A DNA stretch of 64,000 bases from Ciona intestinalis. Its lineage: Eukaryota > Chordata > Ascidiacea > Phlebobranchia > Cionidae. The stretch lies in assembly GCF_000224145.3 (NCBI RefSeq), contig NW_004190416.2:565258-629257 (forward strand). The letters run 5' to 3'. The notes beneath the pieces are model-generated. The model saw nothing but the letters and a program-made list of their open reading frames with translations, was not told where the DNA came from and did not search any database. A program made the position numbers and the translations under genes. Below, piece after piece: positions 1 to 13,011 of this stretch. Positions within the stretch are counted from its first letter, which is position 1; the number at the start of each line of letters is the position of its first letter.

Positions 1-99
1 GTATGTTACTTATTGTGATATTTTTAATAATTGGTAACGTACCAGATTGTATCATTGAACTTTTGGAGGTCAGTCAGGCAAACCAACTACTGTACCTTG

Positions 100-190
100 G
101 CATCAATTCATTATAATCAAAAGTAGCAGCGTTAACCCTTGAACCCAGAACCTCTGAGCAGACACGCTAACTATTCTACCTTTTCACCAA
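100..190 (-). repeat. tRNA-derived SINE head (intronic)
   Basis: On the minus strand the segment reads like a tRNA gene half. It has a box-A-like stretch around GGTAGAATAGTTAGCG and a box-B-like GGGTTCAAGGG about 30 bases later. It does not fold as a full tRNA. It lies in the intron just before the exon at 213. Confidence 0.4.
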
Positions 191-212
191 GTCACAATCT
201 TTTTTTCTGTAG

Positions 213-365
213 GGAGCTTATGAAAGAGTCCTCACTGAGTCCCTGGATTCACTCATTGGAAAGATAGACACAACGAAGAGCAAATGGGAAGACCAGAGCA
301 TCCACATCCAGGAGCAAAATAAGAAGATGTTGTTGGAGTTTGGGCTCAATCATCTTGATATATGA
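213..365 (+). CDS. Last coding exon of an unidentified coiled-coil protein (5' part outside the window)
   Basis: A polypyrimidine tract and AG at 199-212 precede an open frame of 50 codons ending in TGA at 363-365. It starts GAYERVLTESLDSL and ends LLEFGLNHLDI. The peptide is rich in charged residues and has heptad-like Leu/Ile spacing, as in the end of a coiled-coil protein. Phase 0 fits, and a polyadenylation signal (AATAAA) lies at 749-754. No start codon is present, so this is only the C-terminus of a gene that lies mainly to the left. I do not recognise the family and assign no function. The exon reading is fairly secure because acceptor, frame and stop agree. Confidence 0.55.
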   Translation, partial: GAYERVLTESLDSLIGKIDTTKSKWEDQSIHIQEQNKKMLLEFGLNHLDI

Positions 366-1691
366 TGCTTTTGCACACGGCACACAATTTTGCTCATGGC
401 ATTTGCACACAGCATGTATTTTCAACTTAACAATTATGACATTTAATCTTTATGACATCATTTTTATATCGTTTAGGTTTGAAAGTCACATATTCTTTTA
501 AGTTTAAGATTATTTTCTGACTGTCCACTGGTATGCTAAAATATCTTTATGGTCTTTTTATCACTGGCTACTTTTTTACAATGTCAAATTAACTTGAATG
601 TATTACCTGACTGTTTTTTTACTAATTCATTGCCTGATAATGTTATTGTTTACCTGATTTATACACCTGTACTTTACCATAACATTGCATTCTACCTAAT
701 ATGGGCATATGACGTCAGCGCTACTGTGACATCACACTGTGGGTTATCAATAAACAAACTGAGGTATTACATACAATGACTGACGAGCGCCACTTAACGG
801 TAGTTTTTCGCCTTACTTATAACTGCTACTGGCGCCAGAGAGTATTAGAACGCCCTGACCTTCTAAAAATACGTTATGATCCAATTTTGCGACTGGAAGA
901 TTGCATTAATTTTAACAAAATTGCTAAATGACTGGGTGTTATTACATTAGAGGTTACGTAGTTAAGTGCTACGTCACACGCACGTGTTACTTGTGACGTA
1001 TACAAAGATAGTCTTTCTACTCAGCGTGCACTTGTAATACAGAAAAGAATGCGCAAATTGGCAAATTATTGGCCCTTATCGGCCCTAACCTTGGCGTCGA
1101 GAAGAAAAATTGAATTAATCCAACTCACTCGGTATTTTCGTCATGCCGAAATGACCGGTCGCGACGCCAAGTCAAGGATATCACATTTCCCGTCGGCCGT
1201 AATAGCCCGACCTTATATTTACGTGCGAGAAATTGCAACAAAACGCGTGCATTACACACAAAGGGTATCCTAGCTTGTCATTATGTGTCCGAAAATTTGG
1301 CGACAATTTCGGTTTCCCCTTTAAGGTAAAAACGTCGCAGAAAATGTAATTTGCGTTACGGGGTCTGTTATTTTAAGCAAGCTAGCGTTTTGACTGTTGG
1401 CTTTACAGCTTAATTTAACTCACAACCACCAGTTAATAAACTGAACTTCCGTTGTTAGGTTAATCTACATTTTGAAATCGCCGCGCCTTTTTAGGAAGGG
1501 TGACCAGCTGAAACAATGTTAATTACATCCGGTATCCTGTACAAAGGAAGCCATATATACGGTACGGCTTCCCAATAGAAAAATGTACCAAGCACGACCG
1601 CCCATAAGAGATATCTCAGGTCGTGCAAGCACATGTAGTTTAATTAACGTAAACTTTAATTAAATTAGACCAACTTAATTGCACCCTAATT

Positions 1692-1888
1692 ATAAAGGAG
1701 GGTGGGGAAGACAGGACACCTTTGACATAAAGTATTATCTAAATATCCTAATCGTGTTTTAAACAAATAACAGCGGTCTATGGGAGTCGCGAGGTTACGG
1801 TTTTATAATTCTTTGAATGTTATTCGTTTTCTACCAAATGGGTCGAGAAAATGGCATAAAAATATATCCTATTTCCAACTTCCCTATA
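1692..1888 (+). mobile_element. MITE copy 1 (TIR type, full length, diverged right end)
   Basis: The left end reads aggagggtggggaagacagg. It is followed by the family core: a gttttaaac block, then a tttataattctttgaatg block, then an accaaatggg-tcgaga block. The right inverted end is degraded. It shares the whole internal order with the copies at 21549, 58259 and 63097. Confidence 0.75.
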
Positions 1889-4800
1889 AAAATAGTTTAC
1901 CGAAATCACTTTACTTTCCATCTCGCGTGTCAGAGTAATCGGTCGTTATAACACTGGTGTTCTGTTTTATCCACCTAACTCGTGCATAGTTAAAACGACA
2001 TATATTAAACTAAGAGATTCAGGTATCTTGCTCTTATAAAACAAACAAATCGACATCACAACATGTTATTGGTTAGAGTGATGTCAGGCAAACGGTGCCA
2101 GTTATTCGACCACTAGAATAACAGTGTTAATAAAAGCACATTTCTTTTGTATTTAATGTCTCATATTTTTCCGAATGGTTTACGTCGTCATTCAAGCTGC
2201 CGCCAAGTTGTTGTCGCATTTTTGAAGGCTTAAAAGGGGCGTAGAAAATCTAGTTAAAAGTAAATTTGTCTTGGGTTGGGTTTATCTAGCACGACAAAAA
2301 CACCTACGTTTCGTAAAGGCGATTTGTCGCCTGCCAGGTCCAAGCTGGCGTGGATGCTGGACCAAATTAAGGGCTTAGTCTTCACAGAAGGTCACTGGAC
2401 ATTTCAAAAGGCCAGCTGAAGCCTTGACCAGTTGCACTGGATTTGTGGGGTCAAAAGGCCGAGGTTTAGGCGCTTGCCGGCGGGGATAAGAGGTCAAAAT
2501 TACCGCGGATTAAAGCTCTGTAACCCAGCCTTCCTTACAGAACTACATTTATATTATTTATCTTTCCACGACTTGAAAGTCAAGGATAATGTGGGTGTCT
2601 TGGTACACTATTTGATACCGCGATAGCCTTAACTGTTTTGAGCGTCCCCTTGAAACCATGTACATTTTGCATTCAACGTTTTTAAGTAGCTGATAATTTT
2701 CACAGATAATGTGTAAACGTCAAGCCGTTGCGGTGAAATATGGAACTTATAACTTTTAAGTGACACTCAATATTTCCGTGGCGTCTTACTGATTTTTAGA
2801 TAGAAATGAAACAGGAGAGCCATGGAAAAGCAGACCCGTATTTATTCCATTATAAAACTTTTAGGCAAAACTTTTTAAACTTTATCACAGTTTCAAACTC
2901 ATAAAAGAGCGAAAATTTTCCAAACCACTTCAATAAAGTAGAAAAATTATCCATTACACTTTCAAAGCTGTTTAAAATCTGCTTGTATATCGGCGTTATA
3001 TCAGTTACATAGCCCGATTTGAGGGCTTATGGTTTAAAGATACGAGCGTGGTGGCTTTTATGTGGAATCTACGCCGTTAAACGGAAAAATTAGATATTTT
3101 TACGAGCTTAACGAAAAGCCACAAGAATTTTGGAGATTTTTTAAAGTTGGATTTAAAAAAATGTTGCGTAACAATGTAAGCATGATGTCGTCACAGTGGC
3201 TTTCGTGACAGGAATAATCGCTTCACTTATGACATGTCCCTCACAAAGTAAGCCGCCTGCCTAAATCCAACTTTATCTCTAACCAGTGTTGTTTTTGTGG
3301 CGGAAAGAAACTCCTATCGTATTTTTCCCGGGTTTAGCGGGATTTTCGACCAGATAATCCGACCCCTAACCCCATCGACGGTCAAAGTGACCACCGATGT
3401 GGTCGGTAAGAATTTTAATCGTTTAAAACCCTCTTAAAACCAAGCACGCGCTGTACCAAGCCAGACCAACGTCAAAGCTTTAACAAAAAACTTTGTAAAT
3501 CTACCTAAAAGTGTAAAATTTAACCACAAACATTCAAAACCACTAAATTGGCTAATTGCCAGCTGAGAAAATGCAGCAGCACAAAACATGTGGCACAAAT
3601 CTAACTAAAAACCACAAGGTAACCCGTCAGCATAGTTTAGTGCAACGTAAGACCGAGTTGGTTAAGATTAGATTATAATCAATTGACTCACTAAAAAACT
3701 AGTTTATAGTAGGACAAATAAAAGAAAAATACCCAGAATAAACGAAAATTGTTGAAAATGGTTTGCTGTGGTATTTTGTCAAATTTTTACAACATTTTTT
3801 TTTTACAAAAGTTTTAATTAAGTTTCTGACAATTTAAAACTACAAATAAATGCCTTGTAACCTGTCAACCGTATAAAACTAGAAACAAGGGACTAATTGC
3901 ATTGAAAACAAGAAACGCTGTTTTCGGAAAACATAAAATGCGGTTGACTCATATGTCAATGGACTAAGAATTTAAGAGTCTCTATAAATGATATAACTGA
4001 ATTTTGTTCAACACAGGAACATAGCATAAATATTAGGTATATTTTATTATGATACGACAGCAAAGAAAACATTGATTTATTTAATAAACTTTTAAAAAAT
4101 TATCGCCTAAATTCGCCTGGACTTTGCATACCGTTTACTATTGCATATAAATATAAGTAATTTTATAAAACACAGTAACCAAGAAATATTATTTCTAAAA
4201 AACGAAAAAATCGAAATTTACCTTTCCACCGACATGCGTTATGTCGCATTACGAATAAAAATAAATGTACAACTTTACTTTAATAAAAAGCGTGGTCGTT
4301 TTAGCTAACGAATAATTACTTTAAAAAAATGCAGATTTCGTATAATATATTTGTGTTTATTTAGTCGTCACGTTTTGTCCTACATTAAAACAAATGTACA
4401 TTTCTGGTTGGTTAAAAATGGCCGTTGACGGAAAGAAAGTTGCAAACAAAATATGCGGGTGCTTGTTTACGCCGAAGTTCCGTCGTTTAGTTTATCTTAA
4501 TTGATTATCCCAACTCTTTCAACGCTCTCCAAGCGGTGAGGGGTTAACCAACTTTTCGACCGCAAATCTTACTAATCCGTCGCCGTGTCTATGGGGTAGG
4601 CCTATACCAGATATAAAGCCACCACAGTAAGCAAAGCCTTTTTCAGGTGTAGGTCGCAATGCATGAGTTGTAATCGTTGGTAACAATGTAACATCATAGG
4701 GATTAGGGTTCGGGGTCGGGTGGGTTACTTTGTACTTCGTTTTCCGCATTCGGGAAGAGCTTATCTGATCCCAAAGCCCTTAAACTGTTGACAAAATCTA

Positions 4801-5008
4801 GTGAACCCCGATATTTACACAATTTGTAACCGGTTAGTGAAGGTCTGGATCAACCCATGCCGTAAAAATCAGTTGTACAAAATGAAGGAAACATACGACT
4901 TTTTAACATTAACTTGCAAGGTATATGAACGCTTTGCCGCGACGACAACAAGGGGTGTGTAGAGTGTTGTGGTGTAATACCATTAGCGTACGGTTATGTA
5001 ATTCTAAA

Positions 5009-5200
5009 CTAGGGTGGGGGAAGATGGGACACATTTTTATTCTATTTTTTTCGTTCCATTTGATAATAAACAAAGAAAATTTAAAGAAATATAAAAACCG
5101 TATTCTCACAACTCCAATAGACTGTTGTTAATTGTTTAAAACAGGATCAGGATAGTTAGATAATACGTGCGAAAGGTGTCCATCTTCCCCCACTCTACTA
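5009..5200 (-). mobile_element. MITE copy 2
   Basis: Inverted relative to copy 1. The ends agggtgggggaagatggg and catcttcccccactctac form a terminal inverted repeat of about 22 bp. The internal taataaacaaagaa and gtttaaaacaggatcagg blocks are family hallmarks. Confidence 0.8.
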
Positions 5201-6511
5201 TATATATTCTATGTTACTACCAAACGGAACGATCAAACAGAATGAAAATATAGACCAAATATACGTGTATACCATCTTACATACAACTTAAAACAAAACA
5301 TAGGACAATAAAATGATATATGTTTGCTTTGTAGCGACAATAATAAAATATGGACGGTGGCAGCGTGCGAGTTATGGCATCATGAAAGGGTTTTTGTCTA
5401 TATTTTAATATGTAAAGTTCAAAACAGATTCAAAACACAGCAGGGTTATAATATGTTAGCAACGGTTTAAGTATTTTTTTCAGTTTTGTTATTTGAACTG
5501 TCTTTTTACAATACCAATAAGCATATATGATCGACCAGAATTTCAGAAAAACGCATTTCCTCTGTATCGACTGTATGGTCAAACCGCCTTTAGGCATAAC
5601 CGTTCACCAAGTTATACCTAAGCAAGATTTCACACGTTAAGGTCAACATGTGACCTCACTATGGGTGGCCCATCTTCGATACAGGCTCCAATTTGTTGCC
5701 GAGAGAACCGGACACAAGATCTTGGACGAATATCAAATGTCTTAGACGCGATTAAGACCACTCTGCTTCGGGCATTTCGCCAAATAATCTTTCGGGCAAT
5801 TTGCCAAAAAAATGACCCGGAGAAAATTGCCGATAAGTTCAGAGGCGACAAAGGTAATGTTACCAACGTAATGATATGAGTCATTTATGCTCTAAGTCAA
5901 AATGACAGTCAATTTGTTATTGCTGCACAATTCCACTATCGAAAGCGCAATTGGAACTCAATTCTAATACCTTCACAAATTATAAATTTCTTTTGCTATT
6001 TTAACACTTCGGTGTATTTTTTTATGTTTTGGATTTAACTTTTTTCATTTCATCTATTTGGGGGCGGTTTTACAGCGAGTCGCGTAAGGCTTTCTGTGAA
6101 AAATAAAATCATGTGTTTGGGTGGTAACATTTTTTACAAATTTATTTCAATATAAAATCTACGCAAAAGCGGAATAGAAAGGAAATAGATGATAAAAGCA
6201 AAATGGAAGCAGAAACTAACAAATATACAAATATGAAAATATGTGCTTACGTGTGGTTTGCCAGAAAAATCATATATTTTTTTAATTATATAAGATTTCT
6301 GTTGAATGAAATGATCAAGCGAGCTGTGAATCTGGAATGGTGTAAATTGTGACGTGACTGGGCAGATTATGACGTTATAATGAAGTTGCAAAGTGAAAGA
6401 AAGGGAACTTGCGTGACGAAACAATGACAATTGTTTATGACGATTGTTAATGCTTGAAGATGATTCATAATGGAGCAATGCAAAGTATTTGTGACGTAAC
6501 AATGCTGGTTA

Positions 6512-7912
6512 TTAAGTAAGAATAGAAGGTGTTGCATGCATGTTGGGGTATGGGGTGATTGTTTCATTTATGGAGTTTCCCAACTCGTTTACCCTGCCCG
6601 TTCTGAACGGGTCCAGGACTAAAACATGGGTGTAAAAGGGTGAAGTCCCTTCGACTTCGTCATGGTAGGGGGTTCGTGCGATTGGGTGAAACCCGTTTGC
6701 TTCGTGGAAGCGCGCGGCTCTGTCGCTATGACTGACGGCGACCACTAGGGGCGCTGAAGGGTTGCCAACAATGTCTCTGGCGCGGATGGCATCGTTAGGT
6801 TTGGTTTGGTTTTCGGTGGGTTTGGTTGCAACTGCAGACGAATGTTGCTGCTGTATCGACCTCGGCTTCTGCATGAACGCTGCTTGTGGTAACGCTCTGT
6901 GACTGAGGAGAGCATAGCGGTGGATTTCTTTCAGGGAAAAGTTTTGCCAAAGTCTCCCGAAAAGTCCTTTGTTTTCCTTTGCTGGTTCAAGCAATTGCGA
7001 ATCGTTTCTGACCAACCGCTCACTCTGAGGTCTTGTTCTAAAAAGCTGAGCTCGGGATTCTTTCTGTTGCTTCACCCAGTATTGAGCCATGATTCGAATC
7101 GCTTCTTTATAAACAGCGCTCCCGAGTCCTTTGGACGAGTACTCGGGTGAGATCGCGCAGAAGAGTCCGTTCCACATCGGGATTCGACTTCCGGATAACT
7201 TCCGGCAAATGTTTTCATTTTCCCACGCCTCGTATCTATGTAAACAGTTAATGGTAAAGAAACTGTTGATTTTAAGAACAGAAAAGAAAGAAATGTCTGA
7301 AAGTGAGGATTTTATAGGTGGGTCGTGCAGCGTGACACGCCTCGGGACCTGAGATTTATGCCAGGTAAAGAGACATGATACGAAAGATTCTAACCTTTTG
7401 ACTCTCTCGAATCCTTCTGCGCTGATTTTAGCGAGTCCATGTTTCTCGTAAGCTTCCCAGTAAGGCTCGTCGTCTGTAATCGCCCAACCGTGACCGTCAC
7501 GTGATGGAGGAACGAACACGACTCCTCCAATAATCTTTAGCGGGGTTCGGGAGCTGTCGGGGCCCGCAGAATTTCTGTTATTGTTTCGATCGCTGCAAGC
7601 GATGCTCGGGATTCCAATTCTAAGAAGAATGCCTTGACCAGTGGCGACTGTGACGTCATAGTTAGCGTCGAGATAAGCGCGAAGGAAGGCGTCCCTCTTA
7701 TTATCATCGGGAATCATGTACTTATACAGCGGGTATCGATGGAAAGATTGAACGTAGCATTCTCGAACAAGTGCCCAATCCTCGTGTGACGTAGTCAATT
7801 CGATTCTGACGTCACTTTAGAAAAGATAATTGCATTATTGCAAATGAATAAAATCAAAAATCCATTGTTTCGATTCTAAAATGATTTTATTGTCTTACCA
7901 TTGTTCTGCCAT
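6512..7912 (-). CDS. GNAT-fold N-acetyltransferase-like protein, paralogue 1
   Basis: Three exons on the minus strand: 7899-7912 (ATGGCAGAACAATG, donor gtaaga), 7395-7814 and 6512-7235, phases consistent, 385 residues. The 159-base intron at 7236-7394 has no stop in frame and could be misread as coding. The N-terminus (ECYVQSFHRYPLYKYMIPDD) and the GGVVFVPPSRDGHGW strand resemble the puromycin-acetyltransferase-like branch of GNAT proteins. Exon 3 has a motif-A-like SPEYSSKGLGSAVYKEAI; the usual Q/R at the start of the acetyl-CoA loop is Ser, but GxG is kept. A motif-B-like AARFHEANGFHPI follows, then a C-terminal FYTHVLVLDPF strand. A variable Asn-rich loop lies in exon 2 and a long low-complexity insert lies between motifs A and B. 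Substrate unknown. Exon 3 is nearly identical to paralogue 4. Confidence 0.75.
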
Positions 7913-10900
7913 TGTGGGAATTCCAGAATATCTTCAAAGACAAAGATGACAATTGAAAATCCGAGAAAAGTCGCTGAAACAGCAAAGCGACGAAACAAAA
8001 CAGTCTTTATCTACCGTGGCAGCTAAATACCTGTTTAAGAGGGAGAGTAATTAACATCTCATTCATCAATGACTGGGAAATTTTCACCGACTTTGAGATT
8101 GGATTACCCGCAGCTAAGATCACGTCCGCTGCCGTGAAACTAAAACCGTGCAGCCGACTATTGTTGGTACAGTTTGACATTCGAATTTTTGCCATTTGAC
8201 CGCTATGGCTGTAAGACGGCCGATTTTTTTTTGATTTCTACATGCAGAATATTTATCAACGATTAGAATTGAACCAAAGGTTTTAATTAATTTAACTTCT
8301 TAAGAACATTCGCCAGCACATAATAAGATTCTGTTAATTTCTGCGGTCACCATTTAGCTACGGTAAGAGATTGGCTTTCTAAAATTAAAACTCACTTGGA
8401 CTTTCTAAATCTTAGAGACAGCTTGGCTAATTAGAGAGTAGGCCCACTAACCGTAAACTTGGTTTGATCTGGCTAGATTTTTTTCGAAAATCGTTTACAT
8501 TTATGAAATCACTTTTGTTACAAAACTATGATTTATTTAAATCACCTGAAATATCGTTTCTGTGTTTCTGTATATACAAACTAACATCTCTTTCAGAAAG
8601 CTGCGGTACTTTCGATTTGTACGATCGTTTCAATGCGCTAAGCTCAAAATACATCGAGATATACTCCCGGGAAACTATTCACCTTTCTCCCGCAAAGCTG
8701 TCACACTCTCACCGATGTCTGTGCGATACACAGAGTTAAATACTCGCAGGAGGTACAAAAGAAAAAGGCGAAGCGACCGCAAAACCATAGAGAAAACTTA
8801 GCGGGCAGCAACCAGTTTCTATATCGACGGGGAAATTTTGTCCATTTTCACCCTCGCTGTTTTACCGCCATGTGTTTGACTGTAAAATAAATTTAAATAT
8901 ACTTCTTATTGCTTTAAATACATTGTCACGATCGTGTTAATATTATCCAGGTGAAAAGTTTTCGCGGGTGGAAACTCCCGTGAAATTGCAAATGTTCTTG
9001 CTTATGCTTAGCATGATGGAAAACATGGGGTTTAACACACGCTCGCCTTTGACCTTTTGCAACACGTTAAAAGATGGAAAATTTACAACAAATTTTACTG
9101 GTATAATAATACCTATTTGCAATACTCCTATTACCCCAGTGACTATAATTATAACTTTACTATACTTTTACTATGACGGCATTATACCCCTTGTTACGTA
9201 AACCACTTGGCAGCCAATCAAAACAAAGAGCTTTCAAACACAATAATCTACAATTACTCGGTCATAAACACCTATCAATAACGTAGGCACCACAGAACTG
9301 CCATGTTATAACTTTACTGTAATTATTCTTCAGTCTGATTTGCGCGTGTGTGATTTAAACGCAGTTATAATAGATCGTTAATACTAATAACGGTTCATGC
9401 GGTTCAGGGCTGGCGGGTGTATAAAAGGGAACTGATTCGTGTGAGTTTTACTACACGCTTTGAACAAAGGGCCGCACGCGTAGATCATTTCACACAAGAT
9501 ATATTTAATTATAAATGAACCATATCATTCTGTACATAACTCAATAACCAATAGTTTTCAAGTCTTATAAAGCGGCCTATATTAGTTTAAAGTCAGTTTA
9601 AAGTATAAATACCTCGAATTCTATACGGTACACTATTTTGGGTTTAACCAATTTAAGCATCAACCAAGGTCGCCCAAATAGGTTTTGTAATTGAGTAATG
9701 AATGACGAATTTTAAGTAATAAGTTGTTTGGACAGTGTTTGAATAATTAACAAAGGTTTGGATACAAGGTTAAGCTATATTTATATATCCTGACGCTTAC
9801 GTTGGTTTATAACATATTGTGTTTTATATTCTGCTGCCAAAATGGTTAAGCGGCAATGGATTTAAAAACGCGGACCAACTCCAAATGCAAATAAAAGACA
9901 AAAACACAAAGAAACCGAAACTCTTTGCAGTAACTCGGCACCTATTTAAATAAAAAAACAAACAACGCCAACATTTAATATTATGTCGGTGTAACTTGGC
10001 AGAAGTATACGGCTTACGTAATTAAACATCATATAATTAAACATATAGTCATAACATCATCCGCTCAAAGCAAAGTTTCTAAAACAAAAGTAGAAGCAGT
10101 GATGGCTGAAAGCAAATACCAACTGTACTTCTAAACTTGTTACATAAGCTGTAGTTATAATCCGAGGTTGCAAAACAATGAAATGCGGAACACCTGTTGT
10201 TTTTGTGCATTGCATACTTTTCATGCCATATTAATATTTTCATTTGATTGGGAATAGTTTAGGTAAAAAATAAAAGTTTAGGACTTGTTTATTGCCCCCA
10301 AGTAGCTTAGGTTTGTCTTACCGCATGTGTTTATCTGCTACTTTTATTCGCAAGTAAACCAAATAAGCCCTTAAATGGAACGGAGCCATGACCAGACGAT
10401 TTAGGTTAAGAATCCTTGTGTTAGAGTCTGCAGCAGAATAGAACGCGTATATTGCATATGACGATATTGGTTTCCACACATTATGGCTAATACATATATA
10501 TATGTTTGCCTGCATTGGCGAGAGCAACCACAATGCGGCAGACACGAATACATTGGGACAGTAATGCTACTCAATAGAAGCGACTTCTAACCGCAGACTT
10601 CGGTTACAGTGGTTTAATTCAATCCCACACCCCCATAGCAGGCTATAGTAGCGTTATCTCGCCTACCGAGTTGGTCTATATTACCTGAATCCGCCAGACA
10701 CTTCGACCCTGTCGCTTTCCGCTATCTGATTGGTTGCGGTTTACACGTGACGTAACACAACAGGTGACGACATAAATACACGGGGAATCCCCACGATAAC
10801 AAAGGCCATTATGTCGTGGTGAATGATTCGATTATACGCCAGGATATAAGATGCAATATTAAGTTAAACTTACAAATATTAAATAAGCAGCATTGGCGCC

Positions 10901-11743
10901 TTTCACGACATACAGCCATTCCATCAATATATAGAAGCCAACAGAGATGCAACATCTTGTTCTAAAACGGGCTAAAAGTCGTTTGGGTCATTTTTTAGTA
11001 GTTTGCATTTACGTGCAACAGTTTATTCACTTCTTAACCTCTATGTTACTATTTAATTTGGTTGGGCGCCGCTAAATTGGTTTTCTACTGTTATTGTTGT
11101 AAATATTAAACGAATTTTAATGTATGCTTGCAAGTAGTTATATATATGTGAAATGCAGTTCGGTATTAATGTGTGGTAGCAACGTGTAATTTGCGGCACT
11201 CAACGACGGTTATAAGGTTCGTGTTCTTACAGCTCCGTCATACCACGCTGCCTAAGGTTCCATTGGAACTTTGTGAATCATTTTTATCGTTGAATTATAT
11301 TTGATTCGCGACTTTGAGAGAGTTAAACGTGTCGGGCAAGGGTTCATGCAAAGGTCAACCTTGGGATGTGGTATGTCTAGGATTAAATTGTACAACGATA
11401 ATACACGTGGCTGTATATCACTGTGGGGTAGGACGGATTTCGCAATCCTGTTTTTAACAATTAACAACGTTTTTTTAAAGTCGTGAGGATACGGGTGTAT
11501 ATATTTTTAAACATTGTTTGTTTACAACTAAATGGCACGATAAAAGAGAATGAAAAGATGGACAATCCTACCCAGTCCTACTCTATTTTTACATGACGAA
11601 ATCCGAGTTCAAAGTTTGGACATGAATATTCATTGTACGTTTTTGTTAAAGCTTAGATTGCGCATCAAATTATTATAACATTTATAAATAATGGAATATA
11701 GTGTATGCTATATTATGTTTGGTATTAGGAGTGGGGTTACGTT
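7913..11743. other. Intergenic region between GNAT paralogues 1 and 2
   Basis: Nothing convincingly coding. Open frames of 60-91 codons (8464-8801, 8968-9201, 10318-10545) show no recognisable motif. A MITE remnant lies at 11419-11587. The segment 10605-10680 has a weak tRNA-like look on the minus strand but no foldable tRNA. Confidence 0.5.
11419..11587 (+). mobile_element. MITE remnant, diverged
   Basis: It keeps the internal order of the family: a tttttaacaattaacaacg block, gtcgtgaggata, then a tttgtttacaactaaatggcacga block. Both ends are degraded, the right one to atcctacccagtcctac. It is older than most copies in the window. Confidence 0.55.
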
Positions 11744-13011
11744 TTACAACTCTTGTAGGCAACTAGAAAGAACATTTACTTTTCTGGTTCTAAACGGGTC
11801 CAGGACTAGAACATGGGTGTAAAAGGGTGAAGTCCCTTCGACTTCGTCATGGTAGGGGGTTCGTGCGATTGGGTGAAACCCGTTTGCCTCGTGAAAGCGC
11901 GCGGCTCTGTCGCTGTGACTGACGGCGACTAAAAGAGGATACGAGCTGGGTGGTAACAAAGATGCTGATGACGTCCTATTGACGTCACAGGAGCTGACGT
12001 CATAGAGGGAATGATGATTGGTGTCCGGGGCAGAAGATATTTTGTTGCAGCGAAAGAAACAATTCGTGATGTTAAAACATCTTCGGGGATAATCGGTTTC
12101 CGAAACCTTCCGAAGTTGTTTGCCCGCCCTTTTGACTAAATTGACAGGCACGTCAGTCATTATAGTTTGGTTTTTGTTTACCCAGTATTGAGCCATGATT
12201 CGGATCGCTTCTTTATAAACAGCGCTCCCGAGTCCTTTGGACGAGTACTCGGGTGAGATCGCGCAGAAGAGTCCGTTCCACATCGGGATTCGACTTCCGG
12301 ATAACTTCCGGCAAATGTTTTCATTTTCCCACGCCTCGTATCTGAAGAAAAAAATAACAAGCGTCAATAAAAAATAATTGACAACATAAATCGCATCGTT
12401 TAGATTTTAAACTTCAGAATAATTCATTACTTAATAATAAATTTATATAAATTTTAACTCTTCTTACCTTTTGACTCTCTCGAATCCTTCTGCGCTGATT
12501 TTAGCGAGTCCATGTTTCTCGTAAGCTTCCCAGTAAGGCTCGTCGTCTGTAATCGCCCAACCGTGACCGTCACGTGACGGAGGAACGAACACGACCCCTC
12601 CAATGATTGTTGTTCTGATGTTCTTGTTTGTTGTGTTATTGTTACTTGTAGCATCGTTGTTGCTGCAGTTTATAGAGCATTCGGTCTCGGTGGTAATATC
12701 ATTACTATTGGCATCTGTACTTATATGCCTGATGGCAAGCAGAATGCCTTGACCAGTATCGACTGTGACGTCATAGTTAGCGTCGAGATAAGCGCGAAGG
12801 AAGGCGTCCCTCTTATTATCATCGGGAATCATGTACTTATACAGCGGGTATCGATGGAAAGATTGAACGTAGCATTCTCGAACTACTTTCCAATCCTCTT
12901 GTGACGTAGACAATTCAATTCGAACGTTTCTTTGTATACAAAACAATTAGATTCCAGAAAAAAAAAATTTTTTACCGGAATAACTTACTTCATGTCGTGT
13001 CTGACATTCAT
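11744..13011 (-). CDS. GNAT-fold N-acetyltransferase-like protein, paralogue 2
   Basis: Three exons on the minus strand: 12989-13011 (encodes MNVRHDM plus a split codon, donor gtaagt), 12468-12929 and 11744-12341, together 360 residues. Phases agree with paralogues 1 and 4. Exon 2 carries the PLYKYMIPDDNKRDAF and GGVVFVPPSRDGHGW segments, with an Asn/Thr-rich loop nearly identical to that of paralogue 4. Exon 3 begins with the same YEAWENENICRKL and motif-A sequence as the other copies. From about 12178 down to 11938 it has a segment unrelated to the others (it includes TDVPVNLVKRAGKQLRK) before rejoining the shared motif-B-like end at 11937. The join points are sharp. The short first exon is inferred from the start codon, donor and phase only. 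Function beyond the fold is unknown. Confidence 0.7.

Larger units (their letters stand above)
366..6511. other. Intergenic region, no gene recognised
   Basis: About 6.1 kb of AT-rich DNA. The only open frames are short (up to 122 codons, at 6134-6502, in the 3' flank of the GNAT gene) and look like chance. It holds two MITE copies (1692-1888 and 5009-5200) and the AATAAA at 749-754. Nothing else can be supported. Confidence 0.6.

Noticed and set aside
7236-7394. Continuous reading of GNAT paralogue 1 as a single 428-codon exon
   Set aside because: The other three copies have an intron at this place, both splice sites are present, and the extra residues have no counterpart.
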